IMG/VR virus record: IMGVR_UViG_3300037507_002575
Location: 1-64,000 of that record
Length of the DNA stretch: 64,000 bases
Strand: one strand, 5' to 3'
DNA from: a virus
The notes under the pieces were generated by a model. The model made no database searches, was not told the DNA's origin, and saw nothing but the letters and a program-made list of their open reading frames with translations. Of the stretch, positions 51,822 to 61,220 are shown piece after piece. The position numbers were made by a program, and so were the translations under genes. Each line of letters starts with the position of its first letter. Position 1 is the stretch's first letter.

Positions 51822-54557
51822 ATGATATCAAACGAAGAAATTAAAGCGTTCTTGGAAGGTGGCGACCCCGAACAATTCATTGTGTCCATAGAATTTGATT
51901 ATGTGACAGACGCAATTTACAAAATTAAAGAAGTTCCTGGTCAAGGAAAATCAATTCAAAAAGACCATTTTATACCTTTTGCTTGGGTCGGTGACCTAAA
52001 AGGTTTAAATTTTTATCAAGGCTCAAAAGGATTACAAAAAGAGGCCATGTCAAAACATAAAATTGTTATTGACAAATTAGAAACCCACGATAATGAAAGA
52101 TTAGAGAACGGTTTAACCTATATGGTTAAATGTCTTGGTGGATACCGTTCATTGGTTCAATTTTTCCGTGATGGTGGTATTGACCCTTGGGGTGATAGAG
52201 CAAAGGATAAGTTTCTTATGTTACCTCCTGTAGAACAATATCTTATTCAGAAAGAAAAACGACTATTCAAAGGATATGAAGAATACAATGACATAACCCG
52301 ACTTGTATTTGACTTAGAAACGACCTCACTTGAACCAAAGGATGGTCGTATATTCATGATTGGAATAAAAACAAACAAAGGGTTCCACGAGGTAATTGAA
52401 TGTGACACAGAGGAAACTGAAAAGTTAGGTTTAATTAAATTCTTTGATACAATTAATGAACTTAAACCATCTATCATTGGTGGATATAACTCATTTAACT
52501 TTGACTGGTTGTGGATTTTTGAACGAGCTAAGGCACTTGGATTGGATATAAAGAAGATAGCCAAGTCACTTAACCCCCAACGTACCATATCTCAGAAAGA
52601 ACAAATGTTGAAGCTTGCCAATGAGGTAGAAAGATACCCACAGACCTCAATGTGGGGATACAACATCATTGATATCTTACACTCAGTTCGTAGAGCCCAA
52701 GCGATTAACTCAAACATCAAGTCGGCGGGTTTGAAATACATAACTCAGTACTTGGAGATTCAAGATGAAGACCGTGTATACATTGACCACACAGAAATTG
52801 GTCCTATGTATGCTAAAAAGGAAGATTATTGGTTAAATGTTAAAAACGGAAAATACAAGAAGGCGGATAATCCACAATTTGATGACCTTGATACACGTTT
52901 TCCTGGTACATATATCAAAACTACAGGTGATAAGATTGTAGAACAGTACCTTGACGATGACTTAGATGAAACCCTACGTGTGGATGACGAGTTCAACCAA
53001 GGTTCGTTCCTTTTGGCTTCGTTGGTTCCTACAACTTATGAGCGTGTAAGTACAATGGGTACGGCAACTTTATGGAAGATGATTATGTTGGCTTGGTCTT
53101 ACAAGTACAACTTGGCAATTCCAGCCAAACAAGATAAGACTGACTTTGTTGGTGGATTGTCTCGTTTGATTAAGGTTGGTTATTCTACATCTGTATTGAA
53201 ATTGGACTTTAGTTCACTTTATCCATCTATTCAGTTGGTTCACAATGTATTCCCCGAGTGTGATGTAACAGGTGCGATGAAAGGATTGTTGGGTTACTTT
53301 AGAAGTTCTCGTATTATGTACAAACAATTGGCTGAAGAGTTCGAAAAGAGTGACCCTAAGAAGTCAAAATCTTATGACCGTAAACAGTTACCGATTAAAA
53401 TCTTTATTAACTCAATGTTTGGAGCGTTGTCAGCACCACAAGTATTTCATTGGGGTGATATGTACATGGGTGAACAGATTACTTGTACAGGTAGACAATA
53501 CTTGCGTCAGATGATTGGGTTCTTTATGAAACGTGGATATGCACCATTGGTAATGGATACGGATGGTGTGAACTTTTCATCTCCATCTGATGTTCACGAA
53601 CGTAAATACATTGGTCGTGGTTTGAATTGGAAAGTAGTGGAAGGTAAAGAATACATTGGGGCGGCTGCGGATATTGCCGAATACAATGACATATTCATGA
53701 GAGGTGAAATGGCTTTGGATAATGATGGTGTATGGCCGGCATGTATTAACTTGGCTCGTAAGAACTATGCTTTGATGACTGATAAAGGTAAAATCAAATT
53801 GGTTGGTAATACAATTAAGTCAAAGAAACTACCAGGTTATATTGAAGAGTTCTTGGATAAAGGAATTAAGATGCTACTTCAAGGTAAGGGTAAAGATTTC
53901 ATTGAATATTATTACGAATACCTACAAAAGATTTATGATATGAAAGTTCCTTTGGCTAAAATTGCCCAAAGAGCAAGAATTAAACATTCTTTAAGTGATT
54001 ATAAATTCCGTTGTACTCAAAAAACAAAGGCGGGTTCATTGATGTCACGTCAAGCACATATGGAACTTGCAATTCACCATAACTTAAGTGTGAACTTGGG
54101 TGATGTGATTACATACGTAAATAATGGTCAACGAGCATCTCACGGTGATGTGGTAAAAAAAGGTGATAGTTTGGTTTTGAATTGTTATTTGTTGGACCCT
54201 GCGGAATTAGAAGCAAATCCTGATTTAACAGGAAATTATAATGTGGCAAGAGCGATTGCTACTTTCAACAAACGTATCGACCCATTATTGGTTGTATTCA
54301 AAGATGAAGTTCGTGAAGCTTTAATTGTGAATGACCCTGAAAAACGTGGAATATTTACAACCGCCCAATGTGAACTAATTAATGGACATCCATTAGGTGA
54401 AGGTGACCAAGATGATTTGAATGATGTATTAACAATTTCTGAACAAGAAATGTCTTATTGGAAAAAACGTGGATTGGAACCTTTTTATATCTATGAAAAA
54501 GCTGAAGAAGGTTGGGAAAATCAAATTACGGGATTACCAAATCTTCAAACCATCTGA
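51822..54557 (+). CDS. Family B DNA polymerase (gp43-like)
   Basis: Replicative polymerase with proofreading, 911 residues (T4 gp43 has 898). Exonuclease motifs: FDLETTSLEP at about 163-172 and GGYNSFNFDWLW near 224. Polymerase motif A KLDFSSLYPSI near 463, motif B RKQLPIKIFINSMFGAL near 523-539, motif C VMDTDGVNF near 577, with both Asp. The KKLPGYIEEF segment and thumb follow. No intein or split is present, unlike some T4-like relatives. It sits alone among structural genes, convergent with the gp13 group, behind a foldable leader. Confidence 0.97.
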   Translation: MISNEEIKAFLEGGDPEQFIVSIEFDYVTDAIYKIKEVPGQGKSIQKDHFIPFAWVGDLKGLNFYQGSKGLQKEAMSKHKIVIDKLETHDNERLENGLTYMVKCLGGYRSLVQFFRDGGIDPWGDRAKDKFLMLPPVEQYLIQKEKRLFKGYEEYNDITRLVFDLETTSLEPKDGRIFMIGIKTNKGFHEVIECDTEETEKLGLIKFFDTINELKPSIIGGYNSFNFDWLWIFERAKALGLDIKKIAKSLNPQRTISQKEQMLKLANEVERYPQTSMWGYNIIDILHSVRRAQAINSNIKSAGLKYITQYLEIQDEDRVYIDHTEIGPMYAKKEDYWLNVKNGKYKKADNPQFDDLDTRFPGTYIKTTGDKIVEQYLDDDLDETLRVDDEFNQGSFLLASLVPTTYERVSTMGTATLWKMIMLAWSYKYNLAIPAKQDKTDFVGGLSRLIKVGYSTSVLKLDFSSLYPSIQLVHNVFPECDVTGAMKGLLGYFRSSRIMYKQLAEEFEKSDPKKSKSYDRKQLPIKIFINSMFGALSAPQVFHWGDMYMGEQITCTGRQYLRQMIGFFMKRGYAPLVMDTDGVNFSSPSDVHERKYIGRGLNWKVVEGKEYIGAAADIAEYNDIFMRGEMALDNDGVWPACINLARKNYALMTDKGKIKLVGNTIKSKKLPGYIEEFLDKGIKMLLQGKGKDFIEYYYEYLQKIYDMKVPLAKIAQRARIKHSLSDYKFRCTQKTKAGSLMSRQAHMELAIHHNLSVNLGDVITYVNNGQRASHGDVVKKGDSLVLNCYLLDPAELEANPDLTGNYNVARAIATFNKRIDPLLVVFKDEVREALIVNDPEKRGIFTTAQCELINGHPLGEGDQDDLNDVLTISEQEMSYWKKRGLEPFYIYEKAEEGWENQITGLPNLQTI

Positions 54558-54869
54558 AGATAAGATATACCAATATTGGTTAATAAAAACAAATTCGACA
54601 CACGCACCTTTTTCAATTGATATTTCATCCCACTCTTCATCAATAGAATTAATGTCGGGTATGATTAATACGTTTGTCATTGCTTTTATTTTAACTCTAT
54701 CCGTTGTTAACGAATTTAATTTTAAAATACAATTATCAATACCACGAATAACGATTGAATATTCTCCATTTGTGGTGTATTGTGGTTCAGAAACAATGGC
54801 TAATTCAGAAGTTCTAATCTGAACACCATTTATGATTTTAATTGCGGGTATAGATTTAATTATTGGCAT
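54534..54869 (-). CDS. Small beta-rich protein in the gp13 transcript
   Basis: About 111 residues from ATG 54869 (MPIIKSIPAIKIINGVQIRT); a longer frame would need a TTG at 54878. Beta-rich, with ATNVLIIPDINSIDEEWDE-like and VEFVFINQYWYILSSDG segments. The latter end is typical of small phage virion proteins. It starts one base after the stop of the gp13-like gene and its 3' end overlaps the polymerase gene by 24 bases on the other strand. Function unknown. Confidence 0.75.
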   Translation of the reverse strand: MPIIKSIPAIKIINGVQIRTSELAIVSEPQYTTNGEYSIVIRGIDNCILKLNSLTTDRVKIKAMTNVLIIPDINSIDEEWDEISIEKGACVEFVFINQYWYILSSDGLKIW

Positions 54870-54870
54870 A

Positions 54871-55986
54871 TTATACAACAGTAATTGGTATTGGCATTGC
54901 TCTATATTTTAATTGCTTATTTAAATTTTCAGCAATAGAACCTTCTTTTTCCATTTGTTTTTCAGGACGTAATCTTTCTAATCTTTGTTGGAGTTCCGTC
55001 ACTAAAGAAACTTTTTCATCTTTGGCTTCAGTTTGAAGAGACTGATAATCCATTGTTAATTCACTATCTGGTGTCTTCAAATTACCACTGAATTTACCTC
55101 TAACACGAGCTAAGGTCTCTTTACAGTATGCGGTGAACCATCTTCTAACCCATTGTTTTGCAGGGTCGTTTAAATCAATCCAATTTAATTCATCTAATGG
55201 AATGTCTGATGGTAATTTTACGATATCAGGATTATCTTTAAGACATTGGTCTCTGTCTGCATCAGTTGTATCATAATACCAATACCAAACACGACCTCTC
55301 ATTAATTCATTATCACCAAAATCAAATCTACCACCAGGTGTATTATACAACATAACCGCTCTTTTTCCATCAGGAAGTGCTGTCACACGATAACTAACAT
55401 CGGGTTGCATAATTCTTCTTTTAAGATTTATGTCTTGTTGTCTTGCTAATACATCATAAGATGAGAACATGAAATATCCTCCACCGGCACCACCTTGAGC
55501 AAACCCACCAGGTCCACCAAGTCCACCATAACCACCAAGACTTTGCATTGACCAAGGGTCAAAGAACATGTTATTTTGTTCTGCTGGTGAATACCATAAA
55601 AGTTCGTTAATTTCACGACCCGCAGGTATTTCGTATATTTGTACGTTTTGTTGTAATTCAAAATAATCCTTCTTAAGAACCCAAGGACCTGAATTTTGAA
55701 GACCAACAATTTTAGAATAAGCGTAAGTGTATTGAGTTTCCCAATCAAGACTTCTTCTGATTAAAGCGTTTGCCACAGATTGGGTATCCAAATTCATACC
55801 ATACAATGTTGTCCATTGTGATTCAATCAACCAATCATAAAGATATTGTGTATAGTCACCGATGGACAATTCAAGTAATGAATCCATCATTTCAAATTCC
55901 AATTCAACAGCTCTTAATGGAGCCCCAAGTTGATTTAAAATCCTGTTATACAGTTTGGTTCTTTCTGGTTCAGCAATAACTACCAT
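54871..55986 (-). CDS. Neck protein (gp13-like)
   Basis: A 371-residue protein (T4 gp13 has 309). LYNRILNQLGAPLRAVELEF, then MMDSLLELSIGDYTQYLYDW, follows the gp13 opening in which a Leu-Gly-Pro/Ala segment precedes Val-Glu-Leu. The centre is expanded by a Gly-rich loop (GGYGGLGGPGGFAQGGAGGG near 151-170). The C-terminal WVRRWFTAYCKETLARVRGK FSG region with later LQTEAKDEKVSL matches the gp13 end. It joins head and tail with gp14. A TATTTAT motif lies 12 bases upstream of the ATG. Confidence 0.82.
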   Translation of the reverse strand: MVVIAEPERTKLYNRILNQLGAPLRAVELEFEMMDSLLELSIGDYTQYLYDWLIESQWTTLYGMNLDTQSVANALIRRSLDWETQYTYAYSKIVGLQNSGPWVLKKDYFELQQNVQIYEIPAGREINELLWYSPAEQNNMFFDPWSMQSLGGYGGLGGPGGFAQGGAGGGYFMFSSYDVLARQQDINLKRRIMQPDVSYRVTALPDGKRAVMLYNTPGGRFDFGDNELMRGRVWYWYYDTTDADRDQCLKDNPDIVKLPSDIPLDELNWIDLNDPAKQWVRRWFTAYCKETLARVRGKFSGNLKTPDSELTMDYQSLQTEAKDEKVSLVTELQQRLERLRPEKQMEKEGSIAENLNKQLKYRAMPIPITVV

Positions 55987-55998
55987 AGTCTTTTATAT

Positions 55999-56005
55999 AT
56001 AAATA
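55999..56005 (-). promoter_or_regulatory. TATTTAT late-promoter candidate
   Basis: Minus-strand GATATTTATATATAAAAG, 12 bases upstream of ATG 55986. Confidence 0.55.
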
Positions 56006-56013
56006 TCAAGTTA

Positions 56014-57558
56014 TTACAATTGATACAACTTGGCATCAATTGGGAAATAATAAACACCATCAATAATTTTTGTGTTTGAGTTATCAAAGATTACCATGTC
56101 ATCCAAACGTTTCATAAAAATCATCCAATTTGTTTGATATCTTTTAACATTTGCGGTACCATCAACTTTATACATGTCTTCACTTCTTGTTATATGACTG
56201 AATGGTTTTACCTGTGCAGTTTTTTCAACACCATCAACCATAATCTTAACATCCACACCCGTCATCATATCTTCTTTGTTTCCAAGTTCACCAATACGAG
56301 TTACGTTTTCATCACCAAATTGTTTTTTAAGTTTTTCAACAACAGCATCTTCAGTTTTATTACCTTTGTCTGAAGTTACCCCCATCACACTCATAATTGT
56401 TTTAAATGTTTCTGACTCTAATGAAAAAACTCTAAACTTAACTTTGTTTAATGTTTTTAACATTCTTGCCATTTCATTGACTTGTTCTCTTTGTGTTTTA
56501 TCTGAAAAAATAATTGGTTCTTCACCTATTTTTGTAAGATATTTGTTTAAATCTTTTTTCAAGACACAAAACGCACTGTAATTTGTATTCAAATAATTGA
56601 TAACAGACCTACCTTCACCTTCCAAATCATACACACCCGACATTTGTCCTTTAGCATATTCATCTTTGTTGTAAAATCTGTCAGCAAATGTTTCTTTTAA
56701 AATTTGCATTATTGCATTTTTGTATAGATTAAGAACATCACGGTTTGTATTAAATAATAATTTTGAGGCCATTTTGTCTTGAGTAGAACAAGGTTCACTC
56801 TTAACGGCTTCAGTTAAAAATTCTTTTGCGGTTGTAGATTCTTTTACCGTTTTGTCTAACTTTCTTGAAAGTTCAGATTCTACATAATCCCAATTCACAA
56901 CTTTCCAAAAGTTTTTAATATATTCATCTCTTCTATTTCTATATCTTAGATAATATGCGTGTTCCCAAACATCTAACCCTAAAATTGGATATCCGCCTTG
57001 GTCAACAACATCCATAAGTGGATTGTCTTGGTTGGCGGTTGTCATAATCTTTAATGTTCCTCGTTTTGTAAGAACTAACCAACACCAACCTGAACCAAAT
57101 CTATCTTTTGCTTGACCATCAAATTTCTTTTTAAAGTCAGATAAAGATGAAAAACTTTGATTAATTTTTTTGAGTGTTATCGGACCTGGTTTTGTTGTTT
57201 TTGGAGTTAACATTTTCCAAAACAATTGGTGGTTGTAAGCCCCACCCGCATTATTTCTGATGAACTTGTTGAAACTGTCAATTGTTTTAACAATTTCTTC
57301 TAAAGTTAAATCTTCATCATCTTTTAATGCTCCATTTAATTTATCAACATAACCTTTGTAGTGTTTGTTGTAATGAACACTCATGGTTTCTGGGTCAATA
57401 AATTGTTTTAGTGCTGAATAAGAATAGGGTAATCTTTCTATCTTAATGTTTTTGGCTTCTGTGACAACTTTTCGTACTTTTTGTTCTTGTTGTCTTTTAA
57501 TTTCTTTTTTTTGTAAATCTTCTTCAATTACTTCAATCCTATTTTTAAGATTCTTCAT
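56014..57558 (-). CDS. Fe/Mn superoxide dismutase fused to a PD-(D/E)XK-like C-terminal domain
   Basis: A 514-residue protein. Residues 43-235 form a full Fe/Mn SOD with all metal ligands: His62 (SVHYNKHYKGY), His110 (GGAYNHQLFWKML), Asp196 and His200 (LDVWEHAYYLRYRNRRDEY), ending FWKVVNWDYVESEL. Normal SODs stop here. About 280 more residues follow, with GVDVKIMVDG (Asp436) and TAQVKPF (Gln449, Lys451), preceded by TEDAVVEKLKKQFG, an order like PD-(D/E)XK nucleases. Prohead-protease-like sites occur at VVTE34-Ala35 and FLTE250-Ala251, the latter exactly between the two parts. It may be head-packaged and split. A TATTTAT motif lies upstream. Confidence 0.85.
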   Translation of the reverse strand: MKNLKNRIEVIEEDLQKKEIKRQQEQKVRKVVTEAKNIKIERLPYSYSALKQFIDPETMSVHYNKHYKGYVDKLNGALKDDEDLTLEEIVKTIDSFNKFIRNNAGGAYNHQLFWKMLTPKTTKPGPITLKKINQSFSSLSDFKKKFDGQAKDRFGSGWCWLVLTKRGTLKIMTTANQDNPLMDVVDQGGYPILGLDVWEHAYYLRYRNRRDEYIKNFWKVVNWDYVESELSRKLDKTVKESTTAKEFLTEAVKSEPCSTQDKMASKLLFNTNRDVLNLYKNAIMQILKETFADRFYNKDEYAKGQMSGVYDLEGEGRSVINYLNTNYSAFCVLKKDLNKYLTKIGEEPIIFSDKTQREQVNEMARMLKTLNKVKFRVFSLESETFKTIMSVMGVTSDKGNKTEDAVVEKLKKQFGDENVTRIGELGNKEDMMTGVDVKIMVDGVEKTAQVKPFSHITRSEDMYKVDGTANVKRYQTNWMIFMKRLDDMVIFDNSNTKIIDGVYYFPIDAKLYQL

Positions 57559-57588
57559 AAGGTCGGCTTTTATTAATGTTTATTGATT

Positions 57589-57595
57589 ATAAATA
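57589..57595 (-). promoter_or_regulatory. TATTTAT late-promoter candidate
   Basis: Minus-strand TTATTTATAATC, 30 bases upstream of ATG 57558 in the gap between the helicase and SOD genes. Confidence 0.45.
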
Positions 57596-57608
57596 AGCCG
57601 AAGTTTGA

Positions 57609-59378
57609 TTATCGCCTCCAATTATTTATAAGTTCCAAAATTTCTTGAACATAATCACCGTTGTCTACCTTATCACCCATCACGGTTTCAAAGATGTCTT
57701 TCTTCTTTTTGAGTATGTCATAGATGATTCCCTCCACAGTATTGTCAAAAATTGGGTAATAAACTAACACATTATTTTTTTGTCCATAACGGTAACTTCT
57801 ATCTTCTGCTTGGGAGTGGTCGGATGGTAAAAACGATAAATCATTCATAACAACGGCTTCACCAGCTGTTAATGTAATACCAACACCTGCGGCTTTTATA
57901 TTTCCGACAAACACCATAACATCTTCTTCGTTTTGAAAACGGTCAACAGACATTTGTCTTTCTTTTTGTGACATTTGACCATCAAGTCTAACCGCCTTTT
58001 TTCCAAAATGTTCCAATATCATCTCCAAAGTTTTGGTGAAGTTAGTAAAGACAATCACTTTCTTACCTTGTTCCACAATGTTTTCACAGATTTCAATTGT
58101 TGACGCAACTTTTTCTTCAGCAATCACCTGTCTTACTTTTGTAAGTTTGGTGAATTGAAGGGTTAGTGAATCGGACTCACCATTTTTATCGTACCAATCA
58201 TAATATTCACCCATTAGGGCTTCATATTCTTTTGATTTTAATCTTAAGTAAACGGGTGTGATAATTTTATCAGGTAAATCTAAGACATTTTCTTTTAATC
58301 TTCTTAGAACTAAAGGTGCTGTTCGGTCTCTTAACTCTTCTAAGTTGGATGCTCCACTAACATTCCAAATTTTTCTTCTTCCTGCTTGGAATTGAAAACC
58401 ATTACAATACCTTTTGACGTATGCCATCCAATTCTTGGCTACAGGACATTCAATCAAGTTTAACAAATTAAAATAATTGATTGGTCTTGAAGTGATTGGT
58501 GTACCTGTTAACAACCAAAGTCTATCAACATTGGACACAAAGTCATTAATTAACTTGGTTCTTTGTGCTTGTTTGTTTTGAATGTAATGTGCTTCATCAA
58601 TAATCACCAAATCAAACTTTGTTTTTAATAAAACAGAATCTGATTTCTTTTTTTCATCGTGAAAGTTTTTAATAATGTCATAGTTGATGATTATAAAATC
58701 ACCATCTTCCCATTTTTTACCTTCAATGATTGATGTTGGTTTATTTGAATAGTTTTCAATCTCACGTTGCCAGTTAATCTTCAAAGATGCTGGACAAATA
58801 ATTAATACTTTCTTTGCTCCCGTTTCCAAAGCGGCAATAATGGTTGAAGTTGTTTTACCCAAACCCATATCATCGGCAAGAATAAACTTTTTATTTTCAA
58901 CCAAAGATTTAATAGCTTCTTTTTGGTGTTCAAGTGGTGGACGGTGAGAATACTTTTCATAATCAATTACCACATCCTTAACTTTATTGTCTTTTATCAA
59001 AGCAACCTTTGGAATCCAAAAGTCGTACACTTGTTCTGAATCAAAATATTTTCCCCAAATATGGTAGGCGGTATCTTTTTCAACCAAAAGTTTTTCAACA
59101 TATACTCTTGTTGGAACAGATGAAAGTAATTTATCATTGGCAATTTTTTGTGCAAAATATGAATCAAGTTCAACCCACTTCTTGGCAACTTTTGGAGCCA
59201 TTTCGTGATAATTTATAATGTATTCTGCTTGGGCTCGGGTTGGATAGAACTTTTTGTTATCAATCTGTTTTTGTCTTAAACGTATGATATAATTATTGGC
59301 ACCCTGATACGTCTCTAATAAATCAAGAGCCTTTCTTTCTAACACAGAGACATTATATGCGTTTTCAGTATTTTCCAA
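57609..59378 (-). CDS. SNF2-family helicase/translocase
   Basis: A 589-residue SF2 protein. Walker A ILADDMGLGKTTSTIIAAL near residue 166-184, motif Ia LIICPASLKINWQREIE, DEAH-type box LVIIDEAHYIQNKQAQR near 259, motif III WLLTGTPITSRPINYFNL, and C-terminal KVIVFTNFTKTLEMILEHFG, VGITLTAGEAVVMNDL and DRSYRYGQKN. This is the SMARCAL1/SNF2 pattern rather than T4 UvsW. It would remodel DNA or forks during replication or recombination. The only in-frame start is TTG 59378 (an in-frame stop lies 15 bases upstream), giving MENTENAYNVS. Confidence 0.92.
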   Translation of the reverse strand: MENTENAYNVSVLERKALDLLETYQGANNYIIRLRQKQIDNKKFYPTRAQAEYIINYHEMAPKVAKKWVELDSYFAQKIANDKLLSSVPTRVYVEKLLVEKDTAYHIWGKYFDSEQVYDFWIPKVALIKDNKVKDVVIDYEKYSHRPPLEHQKEAIKSLVENKKFILADDMGLGKTTSTIIAALETGAKKVLIICPASLKINWQREIENYSNKPTSIIEGKKWEDGDFIIINYDIIKNFHDEKKKSDSVLLKTKFDLVIIDEAHYIQNKQAQRTKLINDFVSNVDRLWLLTGTPITSRPINYFNLLNLIECPVAKNWMAYVKRYCNGFQFQAGRRKIWNVSGASNLEELRDRTAPLVLRRLKENVLDLPDKIITPVYLRLKSKEYEALMGEYYDWYDKNGESDSLTLQFTKLTKVRQVIAEEKVASTIEICENIVEQGKKVIVFTNFTKTLEMILEHFGKKAVRLDGQMSQKERQMSVDRFQNEEDVMVFVGNIKAAGVGITLTAGEAVVMNDLSFLPSDHSQAEDRSYRYGQKNNVLVYYPIFDNTVEGIIYDILKKKKDIFETVMGDKVDNGDYVQEILELINNWRR

Positions 59379-59405
59379 TCTAACAAAAGATAATCAATTT
59401 ATGTA

Positions 59406-59412
59406 TATTTAT
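59406..59412 (+). promoter_or_regulatory. TATTTAT late-promoter candidate
   Basis: ATATTTATCAAGTATGG: the motif ends five bases before ATG 59418 in a 39-base divergent gap. Confidence 0.6.
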
Positions 59413-59417
59413 CAAGT

Positions 59418-59933
59418 ATGGCGCAACAACTCGTTCCAATTACAAGATTAGGTAAATTCTTTGGTGGTGAAGATTTTGAATTAGATATTTCTATGGGTCG
59501 TGAATGGCTTGGTGGTGATATGAATTTTACCATTGTATTATATAAAGTTGACAGGACAAAAACAGTTAATGATGATGTTTATGGTGAAGTACAACAAGAC
59601 GGAATACAATTTTTAGCACCAGTATCAATTAACGCATATGTTAGAATTGAAGAGGCCACAGAACAATTTTTAGGTAGTAGTAAAATTATTCAGAACGAGC
59701 CAGGTCTATTGAAATTCGCTGTTTACAAAAAAGAACTTGCCGATTTACAAGTTAATATTGAGTTGGGTGATTATTTAGGATATTGGATAACAGAATCTGA
59801 AGTTAGATATTATTCAGTTATTGACGCAGGTATTCCTGATTATGACAATAAACACACTTATGGTGGGTATAAAGGATTTTATTATTCATATACCGCAACA
59901 CCTGTTAGTGAAAACGAATTTAGAGGTATATAA
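59418..59933 (+). CDS. Neck protein (gp14-like)
   Basis: A 171-residue protein (T4 gp14 has 256). DDVYGEVQQDGIQFLAPVSI, AYVRIEEATEQFLGSSKII and LELGDYL-like NIELGDYLGYWITESE parallel the gp14 order (a Gly-Glu segment, a Phe-rich strand, an acidic -x-Gly-Asp turn). The C-terminus contains YGGYKGFYYSYTAT. It is one base from the gp15-like gene, the usual neighbour. Assignment rests on order and partial motif similarity, so moderate. Confidence 0.65.
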   Translation: MAQQLVPITRLGKFFGGEDFELDISMGREWLGGDMNFTIVLYKVDRTKTVNDDVYGEVQQDGIQFLAPVSINAYVRIEEATEQFLGSSKIIQNEPGLLKFAVYKKELADLQVNIELGDYLGYWITESEVRYYSVIDAGIPDYDNKHTYGGYKGFYYSYTATPVSENEFRGI

Positions 59934-61057
59934 TGGCATTACCAAGAAAACGAAAGGAAATTATTCCGACAATCAATCTTAAGCCCGAAAAAATTCTTTT
60001 GGCTCGTAGAGAACAATTGCTTGAAGATATTAAGTATGATGGAACTTATTTACCAAAGTCGTTAATGCATCCTGAATTAGATAGGGGATTTTTAGATTTT
60101 GTAAAAGAAGATTTACAAACCACTGTTGCTGGTAGTATAATACCAATGATTGATTTAATTATTACCACTCAAAACTGGGCTCAATTTACAGAAACTTGGG
60201 ATATTCAAGATTTGAATGGTAACCCAACATTACCGTTTATTACAGTTGTTCGTCAACCTGAAGTTAAGTACGGAAGCAATCCCGCCATTATTTACAACAT
60301 TCCAAATAGAAAAGAATATTTTTATGCTGCCGTTCCATCTTGGAATGGAAACATCAAAGGTTTGGACATTTATAAAATTCCACAACCAGTTCCTGTTGAT
60401 ATTACTTACAATGTTAAAATTGTTTGTAATAGAATGAGAGAGTTAAATGAGTTTAACAAAAATGTGATTCAAACTTTTGCATCAAGACAAGCCTATAGAC
60501 AAATCAATGGTCATTATATCCCAATCATTATGGGTACAATTTCCGATGAGTCGGTTGTTGAAGTGCAAAGAAGAAGATTTTACATCCAAAACTATGAATT
60601 CACAATGTTAGGGTTTTTATTGGATGAAGATGAGTTTGAAGTTGCACCTGCGGTTTCTCGTGTGTTTAATACTTTTGAAGTATCTGCTCAAACATCAAGA
60701 CCAAAAAGAAAAAAATACCCCGAAAATATTGATGAATATAATTTGAGTGTTTCAATACCGAGTGGGTCAACACAAACTGACTTAATGGTTGATTATACAG
60801 GTGATTTTAATTTATTAACAAAAATAAATGTTACCAATTTTGATGTGTATATAAAACCACAAGGACAAGTAACTTTTGATTATTATGGTAGTGATGTTTC
60901 ATTAATACAAGTCAATACCAACGATACTTTAAGACTTGTTTTGACAAGTAGACCCGATGATACATTACCTTCTACATTCAATTATGCAATCAAATTGTTT
61001 GGTGTGAATTATGATGTTCCACCACAACCAAATCCAAATGGGAACCCCCACTCATGA
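59933..61057 (+). CDS. Tail completion/sheath terminator protein (gp15-like)
   Basis: A 374-residue protein. In the core, VPVDITYNVKIVCNRMRELN, then NVIQTFASRQAYRQINGHYI and VQRRRFYIQNYEFTMLGFLL correspond in order to T4 gp15, where an Arg-Arg pair precedes the final strand (T4 has about 270 residues). The N-terminus (RKRKEIIPTINLKPEK) and a C-terminal beta-rich extension of about 100 residues ending in a Pro/Asn tail are extra. It caps the tail tube and joins it to the neck. The sheath gene follows, in agreement with the role. Confidence 0.75.
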   Translation: MALPRKRKEIIPTINLKPEKILLARREQLLEDIKYDGTYLPKSLMHPELDRGFLDFVKEDLQTTVAGSIIPMIDLIITTQNWAQFTETWDIQDLNGNPTLPFITVVRQPEVKYGSNPAIIYNIPNRKEYFYAAVPSWNGNIKGLDIYKIPQPVPVDITYNVKIVCNRMRELNEFNKNVIQTFASRQAYRQINGHYIPIIMGTISDESVVEVQRRRFYIQNYEFTMLGFLLDEDEFEVAPAVSRVFNTFEVSAQTSRPKRKKYPENIDEYNLSVSIPSGSTQTDLMVDYTGDFNLLTKINVTNFDVYIKPQGQVTFDYYGSDVSLIQVNTNDTLRLVLTSRPDDTLPSTFNYAIKLFGVNYDVPPQPNPNGNPHS

Positions 61058-61207
61058 TTCACCATAAATGTCTTTTTTAGTTTGACATTTTTCTTTAATC
61101 AAATTTTCCAAAAATCTATACATCTTAATACCGTGTTTTTCACAGTATTTCTTTAAAATATCGTGTGACTCTATTGATATCTTCAAATTCTTTATTTTCT
61201 TTTCCAT
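61052..61207 (-). CDS. Small ribbon-helix-helix-like protein
   Basis: About 51 residues from ATG 61207 (MEKKIKNLKISIESHDILKK); an in-frame ATG at 61240 would add 11 residues and lies three bases from a TATTTAT motif on that strand, so either start is possible. KISIESHDILKKYCEKHGIK and MYRFLENLIKEKC form the strand-helix-helix pattern of Arc/MetJ-type DNA-binding proteins. Possibly a small transcription regulator. It is antisense between the gp15-like and sheath genes and overlaps the former by six bases. Confidence 0.65.
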   Translation of the reverse strand: MEKKIKNLKISIESHDILKKYCEKHGIKMYRFLENLIKEKCQTKKDIYGES

Positions 61208-61220
61208 AGGTAGAATAAAG

